Source: Nectonema munidae
Taxonomy: Eukaryota; Nematomorpha; Nectonematoida; Nectonematidae
Assembly: GCA_030549495.1 (NCBI GenBank)
Contig: JAUIRK010000883.1
Location: 801,501-865,500 of the forward strand
DNA: 64,000 nucleotides
Reading direction: 5' to 3'
The notes beneath the pieces are model-generated. The model had not been told where the DNA came from and searched no databases. It worked only from the letters and a program-made list of their open reading frames with translations. The stretch's first letter is position 1, and each line of letters starts with the position of its first letter. A program made the position numbers and the translations under genes. Below, one piece after another: positions 23,459 to 36,358 of the stretch.

Positions 23459-25450
23459 AAAGCAAGATCCCTCAAGATCAACTGGGAAAAGAGCAAATTC
23501 TGCTTAACGTGCATAAAATTCCTTGGATACGAGATTAGCAACGGGTAAATGAAACCAGACCAAGATCGAGTGAAACCTTTGATGGAGATGCCCACACCTA
23601 AAAATAATGCTGAACTAAGGAGAATGATGGGATTTTCTCATACTATGCAAAGTGGATTCGTAACTACTCAACTAAAATACAACCCCTTACTAAAGTTTCA
23701 TCCTTTCCCTTGGACACAGAGCAAAGAGAAGTAAAACAGTCATTGAAGGAAGAGATCAAAAAGTCAACCATATGTACAGTCGAACATGGCAAGCCCTTTG
23801 TCGTGGAGACAGATGCTTCAGAGAAAAGAATTGCTGCTTGCCTTCTACAAGAAGGAAGACCGGTTGCTTTTTTTCTCAAAAACGCTCAACTCAGCTGAGA
23901 AAAATGCTCATATTGTGGAGAAGGAAGCTTATGCCATTATCGAGGCCATCCGGCATTGGAAACACTTCCTAATTGGACAGCATTTCACAGTGGTGTCGGA
24001 CCAGAAAGCGGTTTCTTACATATTCAATAGACTAGGTAAAAGCAAAATCAAAAGCGATAAAATGCTTCGTTGGCGCCTGGAGTTTGCTTCTTTCTTTTTT
24101 GACATCAAGTATCTGATGCATTATTATCAAGATCCTGCTCTATCACTAAATATGAACTGGATTTGCGAGAACTGCACAACCGATTGATTCATCCCGGAGT
24201 GAGAAGAATGTATCACTTTGTAAGGGAAAACAATTTGCCCTTTTCAATGGAGGAAATCAAGGTCCTAACAAATAACTGTAAGTTTGCTGCAAGTGTAAGC
24301 CAAGATTTTACAGCTCTGGTAATCATAGCATTATTAAGTCCACTAAACCGTTTGACAGACTGTCAATTGACTTCAAAGGTCCCTTGCCATCAGAAGGGAA
24401 AAACAAGTATATTCTTACCATTATAGAGGAATATTCTAGATATCTTTTCGCCTACGCTTGCAAAGACCTGTCATCAGGTACTGTTATTAGTTGTTTACAG
24501 GATTTGTTCACACTGTTTGGGCATCCAAAATATATTCATTCTGATAGAGGTAAGTCGTTTCTTTCGAACGAACTTAAATCATTTCTTTTAGGCAGAGGAA
24601 TAGCAGCTTCTACTTTTACAACCGCGCACAATCCTCAAGGAAACTCCCAGTGTGAACGTTACAACGGAATATTATGGCGAAGTATAACTCTAGCAACTGA
24701 AACTCTGGGCTTACCCATCGAAAAGTGGGAAGAAGTTCTCCCTGACTGTCTCAACGTATTAAGAACTCTTCTTAACACGTCAACCAACCAAACGCCGCAT
24801 GAACGAATTTTTACGTTTGAAAGAAATGCGATAAACCCACAACTTCCTTCATGGCTTGTTGATTCCAAGACGGCTTGGATAAAGAAATTCCCGATTCTTT
24901 CCAAAGCAAAGGCACATGTTGAATTGGCGGAAATCCTGGAAGTAAATCCACAATGTGTGCGTGTGAGATACCAAGGTGGAAATGAAAAGCATCTAGCTCC
25001 TAGTGCCCAAAAAGTCACTTCATCAGATCCAGGAAAAGAATCACATGGTCCAGAAGCAAGTCATGCAGAATTGGCCGAGGTAGATGATGTCTCTGAAGTT
25101 TCAAGACTTAGGCGTTCGCGTAGAGAACGGAAACCCATCAGACGACTTGGAGTTGATGATTTCTTCTAAGTGAGGAAGATTGTAATATTCAAATTTAACA
25201 GAGAAAGTCATTTCTCTCTTTTTACATTTGAATATAACACTCATTTTAATTATTATGTTTGAACATGCTTTACACTCTATCTCTTTCTATTAAAACTTGT
25301 TTGGTTTCTTATTTGAATGTTGTCACTATGTTACAAATCGTCCATACACTTATTCATATTTCATTATATATAAACAACCGCTTTTTCTTGTTATTTTGTT
25401 GAATAAAAACTCCAGTCTTTCAGTCATCTTCCTTATTCACCACAATAACA
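23459..25450 (+). mobile_element. Ty3/Gypsy LTR retrotransposon fragment
   Basis: Fossil, broken in several places and lacking its 5' part. Parts in order: the end of reverse transcriptase (KFCLTCIKFLGYEISNG), an RNase H region with the ETDAS motif near 23808-23822, an integrase zinc-finger region (LHNRLIHPGVRRMYHFV), an integrase core with YIHSDRGKSF and a GNSQCERYNG block, and a basic C-terminal tail (RRSRRERKPIRR). A candidate 3' LTR follows from 25181. It adjoins the right end of the element at 20241-23438. Confidence 0.75.
25181..25450 (+). repeat. Candidate 3' LTR of the Gypsy fragment
   Basis: It begins TGTAATATTC shortly after the integrase stop and ends CACAATAACA, giving TG...CA borders, with an AATAAA-like signal near 25401. 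No second copy is present for comparison, so the borders are inferred from position and terminal bases only. Confidence 0.4.
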
Positions 25451-25543
25451 ATGATTGTTATAATTTTATTGAAATTGGAGGAACTGTTGCACATGTTTAC
25501 AGCTCTGGTAATCATCACATTATTAAGTCCACTAAACCGTTTG

Positions 25544-27329
25544 TGGAAATCCAATCTACGGTATCCTAAATCTAAGGTATATAAAAGCTTAATATTCATT
25601 AAGTTTTATATGCGATATTTAAGTTTGATATATTGACTATATAACAGCAATCTTTACAGTTTGCTGTTATTCCAAGCAAACGAATATTTTAAAAAAGAGT
25701 ACAAACGTCAGCTTATTATTCAACATATTCTTTATTATAAACTAAACGATACGCCTTTAACATGTGTTGTCCAGGTTGGTATGTTTGTTTGACATTCCAG
25801 TTTGAATCCTCTTTACCAAATGGTAAATGCTTTTACAATCAGCTTTTGAGTTGGAAATAGATTTTTATAAAGTATGAAATTTATCGTTTAAGCCAAAAGA
25901 GAAAGATTTTTTACAATTTTTTAAAATTAGGTTTTTCTTTCACTAGCATTTTTATTCCGAAATCAGGAATCGGGTTGCAGTGTGTAAATCGGTATAGGCG
26001 CGCCAAAATCGCGATAGTTCGCATGTATGCTGATAACAGTTCTACTCTTTTTGTTGTTTATGACTTCCCAAACCTGCCTGTCTGTTTATATTTTTTGTTC
26101 ACATTTCTAATTTTATCATGACTCCATAATATTTCATTTCTCATGCGCCATTTTATGAGTGCACTTTCTTCAAATTTCCTTTATTATTACAGGTAGAAGG
26201 TCCATCTTAGCGAAATTAAAGGGGTTGTTGATATCACTTCCAATGGTATCAATGATTTTTCTATAATTTAATTTCATTTATTCTTTAAAATAGTGAAGAC
26301 CGGCTCCAAATCTCCCATTGCTGGCTACGTATCTCCATGTCACCATCAACTGAAAATTAAGAGCATTGACAAAGGAGTGCACGAGAATTGAGGTCACGAA
26401 AAGTAACGAACACATTATTTTTATCACTTTTTTATAATTTTTTACTAAGGTTTATTTTAGACATAGACGCGTTTATAATCCTAGTCCCATTTAAGCAGTG
26501 ATGACATACGGTACATTACGAAATTGCAATAGAAAATAACGAAGGGATTTAAAAAATAAAGTTCAGTACAATTCCAATTTTGCTACGATATTTTTTTTAT
26601 AGAACTTCTTTGAATTTACGTTTGCCAGACTTACACAGTCTTGTGAACTATATATGCGCATGTACGCATCATGGCATACACACCAAGCTAATTAATTATA
26701 CAGCTTCTTCATTTGAAGCATAAAATACACTTCTTGTCTGTGAGTGTGATGTCACAGCCAAATAATCTACATCACCTGATCCATTATTATATATTAGATA
26801 TTGCTGCATTCGTGATCGCGAAACAAAATGATTTCAGAATTGGTTCATCAGAGTTAGATATAAAAAAGATACAATGATTGCAGAGAGAATAGAGAAAGCG
26901 TTCATTAACTAACTTAGCATTTAACATTTTTTGTTTACTTTAGATTTCGTATTTTTTTTTATTCCTCCCATACGAGTTTACGCTTCGAAATGAAAATTAA
27001 ATTTGAAAATACGAAATTTCTTTCGTATCATAACGTAGGCGGCCATCACTGCTTTTAAATGTGACACACACGATTTCTTATTTTATCTAAGATTATTATA
27101 TTGATTTATTATATTGACTTTTTTCAACATCAAATTACGTAACAAACAAGTTAACGACGAGAATAGCAGTCGACTTTATAAAAATATCATCGCCTGAGTT
27201 TTTATAAAAAAAATTTTAGCAATCAAATTACTAATGCGTCTTTTTGCTTACATTTCCATGGAGGTATAGCTTTAAATTTTTGCCACGGGCGATTTTGTCC
27301 TGATACGCACAAACATACACACATAGTGA
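25544..27329. other. AT-rich stretch, no gene seen
   Basis: After a short Gypsy pol-like snippet (25496-25543) nothing recognisable occurs. Confidence 0.5.
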
Positions 27330-27966
27330 CTAGGGTTAGAGCCGATTCTGATTATAATCAGAATGAAAAAAGTTCTTAGAATTCTTAATCAGAACCATAA
27401 TCATTTTTTTTCAATGAAGTTGCGCTGCGTCATTGAAAAAGACGTCTAAATTATGAAAAGTAAATTCAGAAGCAAAATGTCATTATTCAAATAAAATTTT
27501 TGGAGGCAAATTTCAACCACTATGATCATCAACTACCAAGTGGAAGAGGAGGGTGGCGAGTTGCTGTGGCATTTTTAAAAAAATCCCAAATCCAAATGCG
27601 AATCAAATGAGACTTAGAGAAGCACAAAAATCAGATCCTCTAAATAATTGTAGCCGTGGAAGCGTGGCTGGTATACATGAGGAAAACGAGCGTAGTTTTG
27701 TGAAAAAGTAAGAACTGAACTCCAGAGAGATGAGAATCCGCTTCCAGGATAGAAAAATCACGGGTAAAGCAGGAATTTTTTAATTCCTACAACCAAAAGT
27801 CATATAACACCTACTTTTTAATGTTTGACAGCAATGACAAATAACTATAGCGTCTGTAAATAAATGCGTTTTATATATTCAAAATCAGAATCTTAGAAAT
27901 GGAAAAATCAGAATCAAAATTGTGATTAAAAAAATCAGAGAATTTAAAATCTGCAACAACCCTACA
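27330..27966. mobile_element. Possible MITE rich in GATTCTGATT motifs
   Basis: TAGGGTTAGAGCCGATTCTG at the left and AATCTGCAACAACCCTA at the right form short inverted ends (TAGGGTT). Internally it repeats GATTCTGATT and its complement. Related AATCAGAATC-rich sequence occurs at 11500-11530 and 18370-18500. Borders uncertain. Confidence 0.4.
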
Positions 27967-28614
27967 CTTACACATATAATACAGTAACGTTGACAGATAT
28001 TTTTATTTGGATGATTGACATTTCTTGACATACCCCTTCCCCCAACTTTAGTCCATTGACTGCGCCATGACTTCATTCTTTTTGGATTTTTTTATGTGTC
28101 CCTATATTCCAAGATTATCATTCTCTCGTTCTTCAACTCTTAGTGAGAGATAGGATTCCTTCAGAAAGTTTCTCCCAACACCTTGTATGCCCACTTTTTA
28201 CTCTTGTGGAATTCTTTAAATTGTTTTTAGAAAAAAATCTATCGAGAACAGCAACAAAATTCATTTAGAATAAAGTTAATAGCTAAGACAAAACATAAAT
28301 TTTAAAATCCAAAATTAAAAGCAATGTCACTAATAAAATAATAATCTAATTATGTTTTTTAGAACATACTTTCAATAAAAGTTTAGAAAAAGCTTTCCAT
28401 AAAATCAATAAAAAACAAAATTAACCTTTAAATTTTCTTTTTATAAGCAACCACATCTTACTACACTGACTGGTTGCTTACATATCCATGTGGGCATTAA
28501 TTGTGTCCCTCTCTGATTTTGATCTATGGATCATTTTAGTATAGTCAGTAGTAAGACACAAGAAACGACGCCAATTTAGCCTCAAACACAATGCGGCGTA
28601 TAAATATAATGATA

Positions 28615-28752
28615 TTAACCGGCTATCGACCACAGTTGACATATGTCGACTTTACAAAAATGTGAATCGCCTGCGTTTATTAATGCTTTTTAATACAAAT
28701 CTTCTGTTTTACACTAGATATCGTGTGATTATTCTGGTCGTTAACGGGTTAA
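28615..28752. mobile_element. TTAA-flanked MITE, copy 1
   Basis: A 138-bp unit starting TTAACCGGCTATCGACCACA and ending CTGGTCGTTAACGGGTTAA. It shares about 100 internal bases with copies at 43768, 52580 and 60806. The TTAA target and terminal CC/GG suggest mobilisation by a piggyBac transposase (family knowledge). Confidence 0.68.
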
Positions 28753-31454
28753 TATTGTCTTAAGGAGGATTTGTATATGAAACATTAATCTTTACAGAAT
28801 AAATAAAAAAAAAAACCTTTTTTGGAAGCCAGTCATTGAGAGAAGATTTTAGCACGAGGTCAAAGTAAGTTAGATGAGAAGAGAAATTGTCTGATTTAAA
28901 ATTCATCCTTCACCTTGCTTCGTCTAAATACATACACAACAAAGGTTATCGGTTATTAAATTAAAATGGCCAATCTTCTATACAACTTGAGGAAGCCTTT
29001 GATGAACAGAATTTTTATGACGAATCACCTGCTTCTTTTTCAATGGAATTTTCGTAGTTAATCGTCGCTAGAAGCAGTTGGACTTTTTACTCGATTTGAT
29101 TTATTCAACTCAATTTTTCTCCATAAATTAAATACATGACCAGAGTTGAAACTTAGGTAAATCACTTCAATAGATATCTATTGTAAGTGAGTAATGTTTG
29201 TGACGTTCACACACATCCTTTCGGATATCGCGGTCTGCACTTCCCATTCCAATAAACGCTCAATACCGGCCCTCGTTACTGCATAACTATACCTTGATAT
29301 ATATTACAGCTGAGTGAACGATGCAATCCTAACACGAACGTTTCTAGTTATAGCTTGATTACTAACAATGTTCATTCCAAAATAAAATGATATCTATTAG
29401 TGCTATTTTTTCATATTAAAACGTAAAAATTTAGATAGGTTTTCCATGTCTTGAAGAATGAAGATAAAAAAAGTTGATTTCTTCCAATAAGATTAACTCA
29501 AAATATTGTTCTTCGTACAAAGCTAAGAAAAAAATTAGCTTATAGAATGTATAAAATCACATAAAGTTGCAAATGAGAATAATAATTTCGAAAAATTTAA
29601 CACCATCTAAAGCAGAAAAAAACTGATGAACGATGAAGATTCAAATATCATTTTTGTGCTGAATTTTGGATACAAAACATTACAATTTTGAAGAAATATC
29701 CCAAATGTGAATATTACACGTGTTTAATCCATTTCAGAAATGTTCACGATGCAAAGACAGTTCATAATCTAAGGATTTATGGAAAAAGTAGAGCAAGAGC
29801 GCAGATCCACAAAGGATTTAGGATATTTTTTATTAATAAATTTTTTTTAGAGTGAATTGTTTCCACAAAAAAGCTACATGAATTAAAGAAGAAGCATATT
29901 TTGTATGTTTCTAGGAAAATTGCGACAATCACAATTACGAATCACATAAGCACATTTTAAATAAAGATGTATTGGATATCTACTTCAATACCTGAAAGAG
30001 TCCGACATTAATATGAATGAGAAGAGAAGCTTATGAGATGATCAAATATTAATATTAAATAGCATAATGAAATCGTAAAAGAAAAAATTTATTAGGTAAA
30101 GATTTTACTAAATTAAAACTCAAATTTGAAGCATATAAATTTAGGCTTTATCAAAATTTTTAAGCAATTTTTATCTTATTTTGGGTAATAGTTTAATAAA
30201 AAAGTAATATTGACTTTTTATCATAAAACTTAAAGTATCATAATGTGATAAAACTTGATGTGTTTAAATAATAAATTTACAAAAAAAATGTAATGTGTCA
30301 CGATTAACTACGATTGAAGCATACAAAACTTTTTAGGGCTTCTCACTTTAGAGAAAGATTGAATCTAAAAAAAGAGTTGCACAAGTCATCATAATATTTG
30401 AGTTCTACGAAAAAAATTAGATCAAGAAAAATTTTCAAGCAATTGGCAATGCAATTTTAGAAAAGGCGGGGGTGGCTTAAAGTTTAACATAAATGTTTGA
30501 TATATATAAGAATAGGATTTATTAACTTGGATGCCTTTTATTACATATGCTATTTTAATATAATATCTCTACTGCATTTAGCTTTTAAAAATCCATAAGT
30601 AACACTGATAGCGACTTCTATTCAAAAATATTAATTTAAATTTTGTTTATAATGGATTAAATAAATAAATCTTCTTACATACGCCTTTTAAGTGGAAAAA
30701 TTTTAAAATATGAATTAAAGGAATACCCTATTTTATGAGCATTTTTATTTTTAATTTCGTTTCTTGTTACAATTAAAAGAAAATATAAACAAAATTAGAA
30801 AACAAACCAAACCGGTCAAGGGTGTTTGATATAAAAAATGTAACTAAATTTAAATGGCCAAAAAAAATAAAATATAAAAAATAAGAAAAACTTAACCCAA
30901 TGCACTAAGAAAAAAAGTTCATTGACATTTTTTTACTATGTCAAAAGAGAAAATTTTAAAAATTTTAAAAGAAATAAATTTTTTAGATTTTTTTATCTAC
31001 CATATTTGGGCCTTTAACTTAATTTTATTTTTATGAAAAAAAATATAACCACGCATGAAAAGTTGAAAGATAACAATATGAAAGATAGGTAGCTCCATTT
31101 ATTAACTTCTATTAATAGATGAAATATAGGTAGCTCCAACGTGAATGTATATCATATTTAACGCTCAATGCACATAAAATGTTGATGTCTTATCTCTCCT
31201 TTGGGTCCAAGGTTCTATTAATCAAAAACACAAAATTTAGTTCAGTATTGATCTTTAATATATTAAAAATACAAAAAAAATAATACAAAATCAAGAGCAA
31301 TTTTTGTTAACTTAGTTGCGATGCATTTTACAAACAAATTTTTCACATTTGTAAAACATTGAATCAAACTTATTTTCGGTTTTTTCAAACAGATAACATT
31401 TATTATTTTTCTTTTGTTTTCACAGTTTTTCTGTGTTACTTACCTTTTATTTTC
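28753..31454. other. Very AT-rich stretch, no gene seen
   Basis: Long A and T runs, no sizeable open frame, no paired element ends. One of the poorest regions of the window for any feature. Confidence 0.55.
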
Positions 31455-31592
31455 TATCGTGAGTAAGTTTGGTAGATACTAGAGTTCGATAACTCAAGGT
31501 CTTGGGTTCCATCCCGCATCAAATCCAATTGCGGCACAATTGTGCTTTCCCGATGAAAACACCCCACCGTACCCTTACCTTACTCTATCAAA
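31455..31592 (+). repeat. tRNA-derived SINE, family 2, copy 3
   Basis: It starts at CGTGAGTAAGTTTGGTAG, has a changed B box (GGGTTCCATCC) and the shared tail GATGAAAACACCCCACC then ACCCTTACCTTA. It lies about 100 bp left of a family 1 SINE, so two SINE families sit almost side by side. Confidence 0.6.
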
Positions 31593-31688
31593 ATTTTTGC
31601 TTTAGAATTTCTAAGTAAAGATTTTCTTTTTTCAATATGTGTCTTAAAATATCTAAAAAAAGTCTTCTTTTATAAGGACAATTTTCTT

Positions 31689-31827
31689 AGTTGTTGGTAT
31701 CGCATCCATAAGGAAGAATAATCTTCCGTAGTTGGACAGATGGCAATGATAGTCAAGATTGGAATCGAACCTAGACTATTTGGATCAATATCCTACGTTC
31801 CTACCACTAGGCCATCTGCAGAAAACT
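31689..31827 (-). repeat. tRNA-derived SINE, family 1, copy 2
   Basis: On the minus strand it begins GCAGATGGCCTAGTGGTAGG, an RNA polymerase III A box (TGGCCTAGTGG), followed after about 30 nt by the B box GGTTCGATTCC. The rest matches the other two copies (the segment with GGACAGATGGCAA on the plus strand). This is the best-preserved promoter pair of the three. Confidence 0.65.
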
Positions 31828-31879
31828 TTCAATTTTCTTTATATTTGTTTGTAATCTCTGTAATCAAAATATATGAATT

Positions 31880-33010
31880 CAAAGCAGATATAACAATTAT
31901 ATTGAAAAAGACAGTAATTATGCATCCATTTACCTTTCTTAAAACTGTGTAATAAAAAAGTTTTTAGACAAAAGTGTCAACTTCCCTTCTGTGCTATTAT
32001 AATCATTTATCATTAAAGTATCTTTTTTTGAAGAGTCGTCAATATCTTTTCGATGATGATATGTACTGCAAAGTCTTGTATTTTTTAGGCATTAAAGATA
32101 CTATTGTTGCATTTTAATCAAATAAAAACAAAAAGCTAAATTGAGTTTTTCCTTTGGCAAAAACAAATTTTCAGGTATAGATGATAGAATTTTTCTCATT
32201 GTATTTATAGATATTATGTTTTTTTTCACATAACTTTTCAGCAAATAAAACAGAAGTAAAATAATTATCAAAAGAAATGTTATGACCTTTAAGACCATTG
32301 GATAACTTTAACACAACATTTTAAAATAATTTTTTTTCAATTGAATCAAAGTTTTCACCTAAGTACGGCTTTATTTCCCAACATAATGGGCTTGAGAATC
32401 ACAAATAACCCAGAATTTCATGTCATATTATGCATGTTTTTGAGGCAATTAATGCCTAATTTGAGCTTTACTACAAAAACATTTTAGTTGTTCATCGATT
32501 GATGCAAAAAATTTGAATTATATAAATTTTCAAGAATAGGAAACCAGTTTTTCCAAAGCTCTGGACCAGCTGAAAACTTTTTGTTTACATGCAGTTTTTG
32601 TTTTTGCATTGTTAAATCGTAAAGTCGGGCTTAATTCTTTCATTGTAGCAGAAAATATTGGTCTGCCATTTTCTCTGCTGCAGAAATTATTTGTTGCCTC
32701 ATTTTTTAATTTGTAAACACCAAAAAGAATTAATACACCGAAAAAAGCATTCAACTATCTTAGATCTAATGTATTCCATTTGATGCCAACTTTTTCAATA
32801 CTTTTTTGATTAGTGTTCTCTATTATCAAATTTACGATTATAGGAGGAAAAAACAAAAAGAAATATCTTCATCGATTCAAGCATTGCATATATCGTTAGT
32901 CCTAGATTGAGTGTTATTATGTTAAAAGAATTTCTTTTAATTTCTGAGTACATACTACTCCTTTTTTTCCTTTGACATACATGAAAAATCAGTTTGATCA
33001 GAAAACCCAC
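31880..33010 (-). pseudogene. Degenerate piggyBac transposase
   Basis: The minus strand carries recognisable piggyBac pieces in shifted frames: FFGVLILFGVYKLKNEATNN with ENGRPIFSATM (32530-32754), and a PENLFLPKEK segment further on (32101-32298). These correspond to the central part of the DDE transposase fold. Several stops and frameshifts; clearly dead. Family-level call only. Confidence 0.62.
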
Positions 33011-34026
33011 GTCATCTTCCAAAGATGATAATTCTAAGTTTGAAGAAATGCGATTATAAATTTCAGAACTTCAGTATGTTCTACTGTTTTAAATCATCAT
33101 CTTTTTAAATGATTTTTGATTTTGGAATACGTAAAGTAATATTAGACATTGTAAAGGAAAATATTAGAGTAGAAAAACTAAATAAAAATGGAAAAAAGTA
33201 TGAAAATGTAGCAGAAAATATCAAAAAATTCCCAAAATATAAAAAATATTTTTGAAAACTTTAAAAATTATTTTATAGTGTTTTTAAATTAAGTTTGAAA
33301 AATAAAGTGAGAAAATTTAATAGTAGATTTATTTTTTTCTTCAAAATGGTCAATAGATTCTATTTTTAGAGCTAATAAGTTTTTCAATCTAAGCTTTACT
33401 TTCAAATTTCAATGTTACAAATCTAAACAAATTACAATATTACGAAAGTAAACTTCAATGTTTCGAAATTTTAAAAGTATCAAGTTTATATATGAAATTT
33501 CTCTCCAAGAATATTAATTAAATTTTAAATAAAGTATATTTTTTATACCAAATCAACCATGATGATTTATTTTCTCTATTCAGTTTTAGCAATTAGGATT
33601 TAGAAATGTCTAAAAGTGTCATTCAAGTTTATTCATTTATCCTCATTTTAAATAAAATGTATTTTTAAAAATAAATGTAGCATATAAAAATAAATCTGAA
33701 AATTTTCTTCAAAAACATTAATTGACATATTTTTTTAACTAAATTGACCATGCTGATACCATATTTTGTCTAAGTCTTTTTCAAAAATTGACCTAATGCC
33801 ATTTTTGATAAGGTTTTGCCATTACTTTGAAAAAATGTGTCAAAGTGCAAATAGAATTAGTGATGTATGCCTGAAAATGATCTCATAAACACACATTCAT
33901 ATTTTAAATAAAATAATTTTTTATTACGATGTTTATTTCATTAGTCGTAATTAAAATTTTGACTAAAAATTCCCTCAAATTTAAAATAATTTTTTATTGT
34001 CCATGTTTTCATTTCTATACTCCTTT
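33011..34026. other. Very AT-rich stretch, no gene seen
   Basis: Repeated TTTTAAATAAAAT-like motifs (near 33524, 33650, 33910) but no defined element. Confidence 0.45.
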
Positions 34027-34115
34027 TTGTGACTCAGTCATTGTTAGGGTGTACCTAACACCCTAACTAATAATTACACAGTTAGGGTTCGATCCCCAAG
34101 ATTCCCGACTCTTAA
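34027..34115 (+). repeat. tRNA-like SINE head, single copy
   Basis: It contains CTCAGTCATTGTTAGG (A-box-like) and AGGGTTCGATCCCCAAG (a perfect B-box core). It does not fold into a full tRNA cloverleaf by eye and is not related to families 1 or 2. Only one copy is in the window. Confidence 0.4.
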
Positions 34116-34549
34116 AAACAAAATCAAAAAAGTATGATTAACGATCTTTAATCATGATGCGAGCATATATCCTTACTAATCCTTGCTTATTTTATTTTTC
34201 GACTCCGTTTTGCCATTAGAGTGTAAAAATGGGTGAAAGTAGCAATCGGATTGATAAGAATCAGTTTTTTCGAAAAAAACATTTGCAAAATTTTTTCTCA
34301 CAATCCTTATTTATTATAGTAGAAATATTCGATTATGAGAGAAGTAAGGAAACTGTGAAAGCACATTGAAATGGGAACCCGTGACCATAAGAAAAATGAA
34401 ATAGTAACTTGTTTATAAAATGCGTTTTCATTATGTCTACAAAGGCCCCATAAATTTAAAAAAATTGCTACAAAATCAAATTAATTTTTTTGTTTAAATA
34501 ATTTAGACAATAATTATTTTAAAACACCATTAATGTTTGGTTTTTTAGG

Positions 34550-34665
34550 GGTGCCCCAGATAGTCTATCCGGCCGGTTATTTAGCCCGATACTGACAATT
34601 ATTCGTTATTCGGATCAATGCGAGATACTTCTTATATCCGGCCGGATAATTGCCTTTAAAAAGAC
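34550..34665. repeat. Possible hAT terminus with CCGGCCGG motifs
   Basis: Contains ATCCGGCCGGTTATTTAGCC and ATATCCGGCCGGATAATTGCC. Repeated CCGGCCGGATA motifs occur at the ends of some arthropod hAT elements (established pattern). It may be the left end of the hAT debris up to 37.1 kb; the other end was not found. Confidence 0.35.
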
Positions 34666-35259
34666 AGTAAAGAGCTAATTAGTGACAAAACAGTTCTTTA
34701 TTTAATAACAAATGAAAATTTCATACATGTAGGACTATTCCAGAAAATCAGCTTGTATACGAAATTTATCTTAAAAATTTCCTACCATTGTGATGAATGA
34801 ATAGAAGCATCTCTCCTTTTTCAGAGAAAAGTTTTGTTCATTTTTCTTCAAAATTGTTTCCGTATTCTGAAAAAAAGACGCTCAGAATATACTGATGATG
34901 CAGGGGTACATAGGTATTTAGCCGTCAGCTGTTTTAGTAGTGGAAATTATTCATCCTGTTTACAATACTTCAGGGGGCATTTGTTTCTTTGCAGGAGTGG
35001 AGTGCAGAGGTAAATTTGTTACCTGCACCTTTCTCTATCATTTCTTTTATCCTACATTGTATTTCTTCTCCCCTCTATTTTGTATATTCTTGTTATTTTC
35101 AACACACTTTTTTTATATATCTGATAAAACATTTATTTTACACATAAAAAGTTATGTTAACTTTGTATAACACATAATTATACCTTCACACACATACATA
35201 TTATATAAGATGAACAGATAAAAAGTCATCCTTTTTTTGTTCAATAAATTCTATTCTAT

Positions 35260-36110
35260 TCTAAAGTTCTAATACGCTGGCTGCCTTTTCTTCGATATCT
35301 TTCTTGGTTTAGTAAATGTTGTATCCGCCTTTTCGTGTGTTATGACAATTTCTTGGAAGCCATTAAATCATCCTCGCTACTATCTTCGTCTAATTCCTTG
35401 GTGGCACAGTCAGAGTGAGCATTTTAATCAATAGTCTCCGCCTCAACACTCTTAGTATCAACACTGTGGTGATGTAGAATCTCGCCAAGGACTAAAGTTT
35501 TTCCATGTTTTTTTATCTTTCAAAAATTGGACTTTAAATCTTGTGTCAAGTACTCTTGGTAGAACATATAATGGGTTCCTCATAATGTCAAGACCAGAAC
35601 CTGAATCACTGAAAAACCTAGCACGAAAGGCAGACAAAAGTCTTTGTTTGGTTATTTTGATGTCTTTATCAGTGGTTTATTCAAGGTATCTTGCTTAAGT
35701 ACTTACATTCGGAGTGACAGTCGAAAGAGGACATGATTCGGTACTCATTTCAACAGTAAGCTGGAAGAAAGGGCATTTAATCAAATAATTTGCCACTCAT
35801 AAGAAGAAAAACTTGGCAGCTCATCATGATCAGAGATGTAAAGGTGCACAGGTCTTTTTAACTTTTGCAACCGCTTCAGCATAAGATATGCACTGTTCCA
35901 ACGGGTTGGAACATCCTATACTAGTAAAAGTGGTGCTTTTTCTGTTCCACTTGCATTCTGCGACTGGATGGCCTTGATTTCACTACAACCTTTGGCAGAA
36001 TGGTTAAAGTGTGTAGCCAATCTACGATTTTTAATAATACATCTTTCACAGATTTTTCAGATAGAATGGCATCACTTATAATTGGTTAGATGATATGTAT
36101 TGAATAATGA
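35260..36110 (-). pseudogene. Degenerate hAT (BED-finger type) fragment, opposite strand
   Basis: The minus strand shows scattered blocks such as NPLEQCISYAEAVAKVKKTC (near 35860-35915, corresponding to a TRWNS-type block of ZBED proteins) and acidic Ser segments (SSEDDLMASKKL). Many stops. It abuts the plus-strand hAT remnant at 36359, implying nesting or two independent insertions. Confidence 0.45.
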
Positions 36111-36358
36111 ACAGACCGATCTCTGAGAGATTGCTTCAAAGCAACATATTTTTTGCACCATCTCTGACCAGTACATGTCTTCTTGAAGAATTTATATTTC
36201 AACACTCCCACATGTTCTTGAGTTGGCTAGCAATGTTCACACCTGTATGGGAGGGGGTAAGGGGGGGCGCATGTAGAACTGCTTTCTTTCGTACATTTTT
36301 GGCGGGGTGGGGGGGGCAAAAAGATAACAAGGTTTCATGAGATGAGGAACATGTCCAC

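Noticed and set aside
31689-31827. Possible tRNA gene because of good A and B boxes
   Set aside because: No acceptor stem closes around the boxes, the body extends beyond tRNA length and the unit is repeated three times; it is a SINE.
36230-36345. G-rich patch as a possible CpG promoter
   Set aside because: Just short G runs inside hAT debris; no CpG enrichment or nearby first exon.
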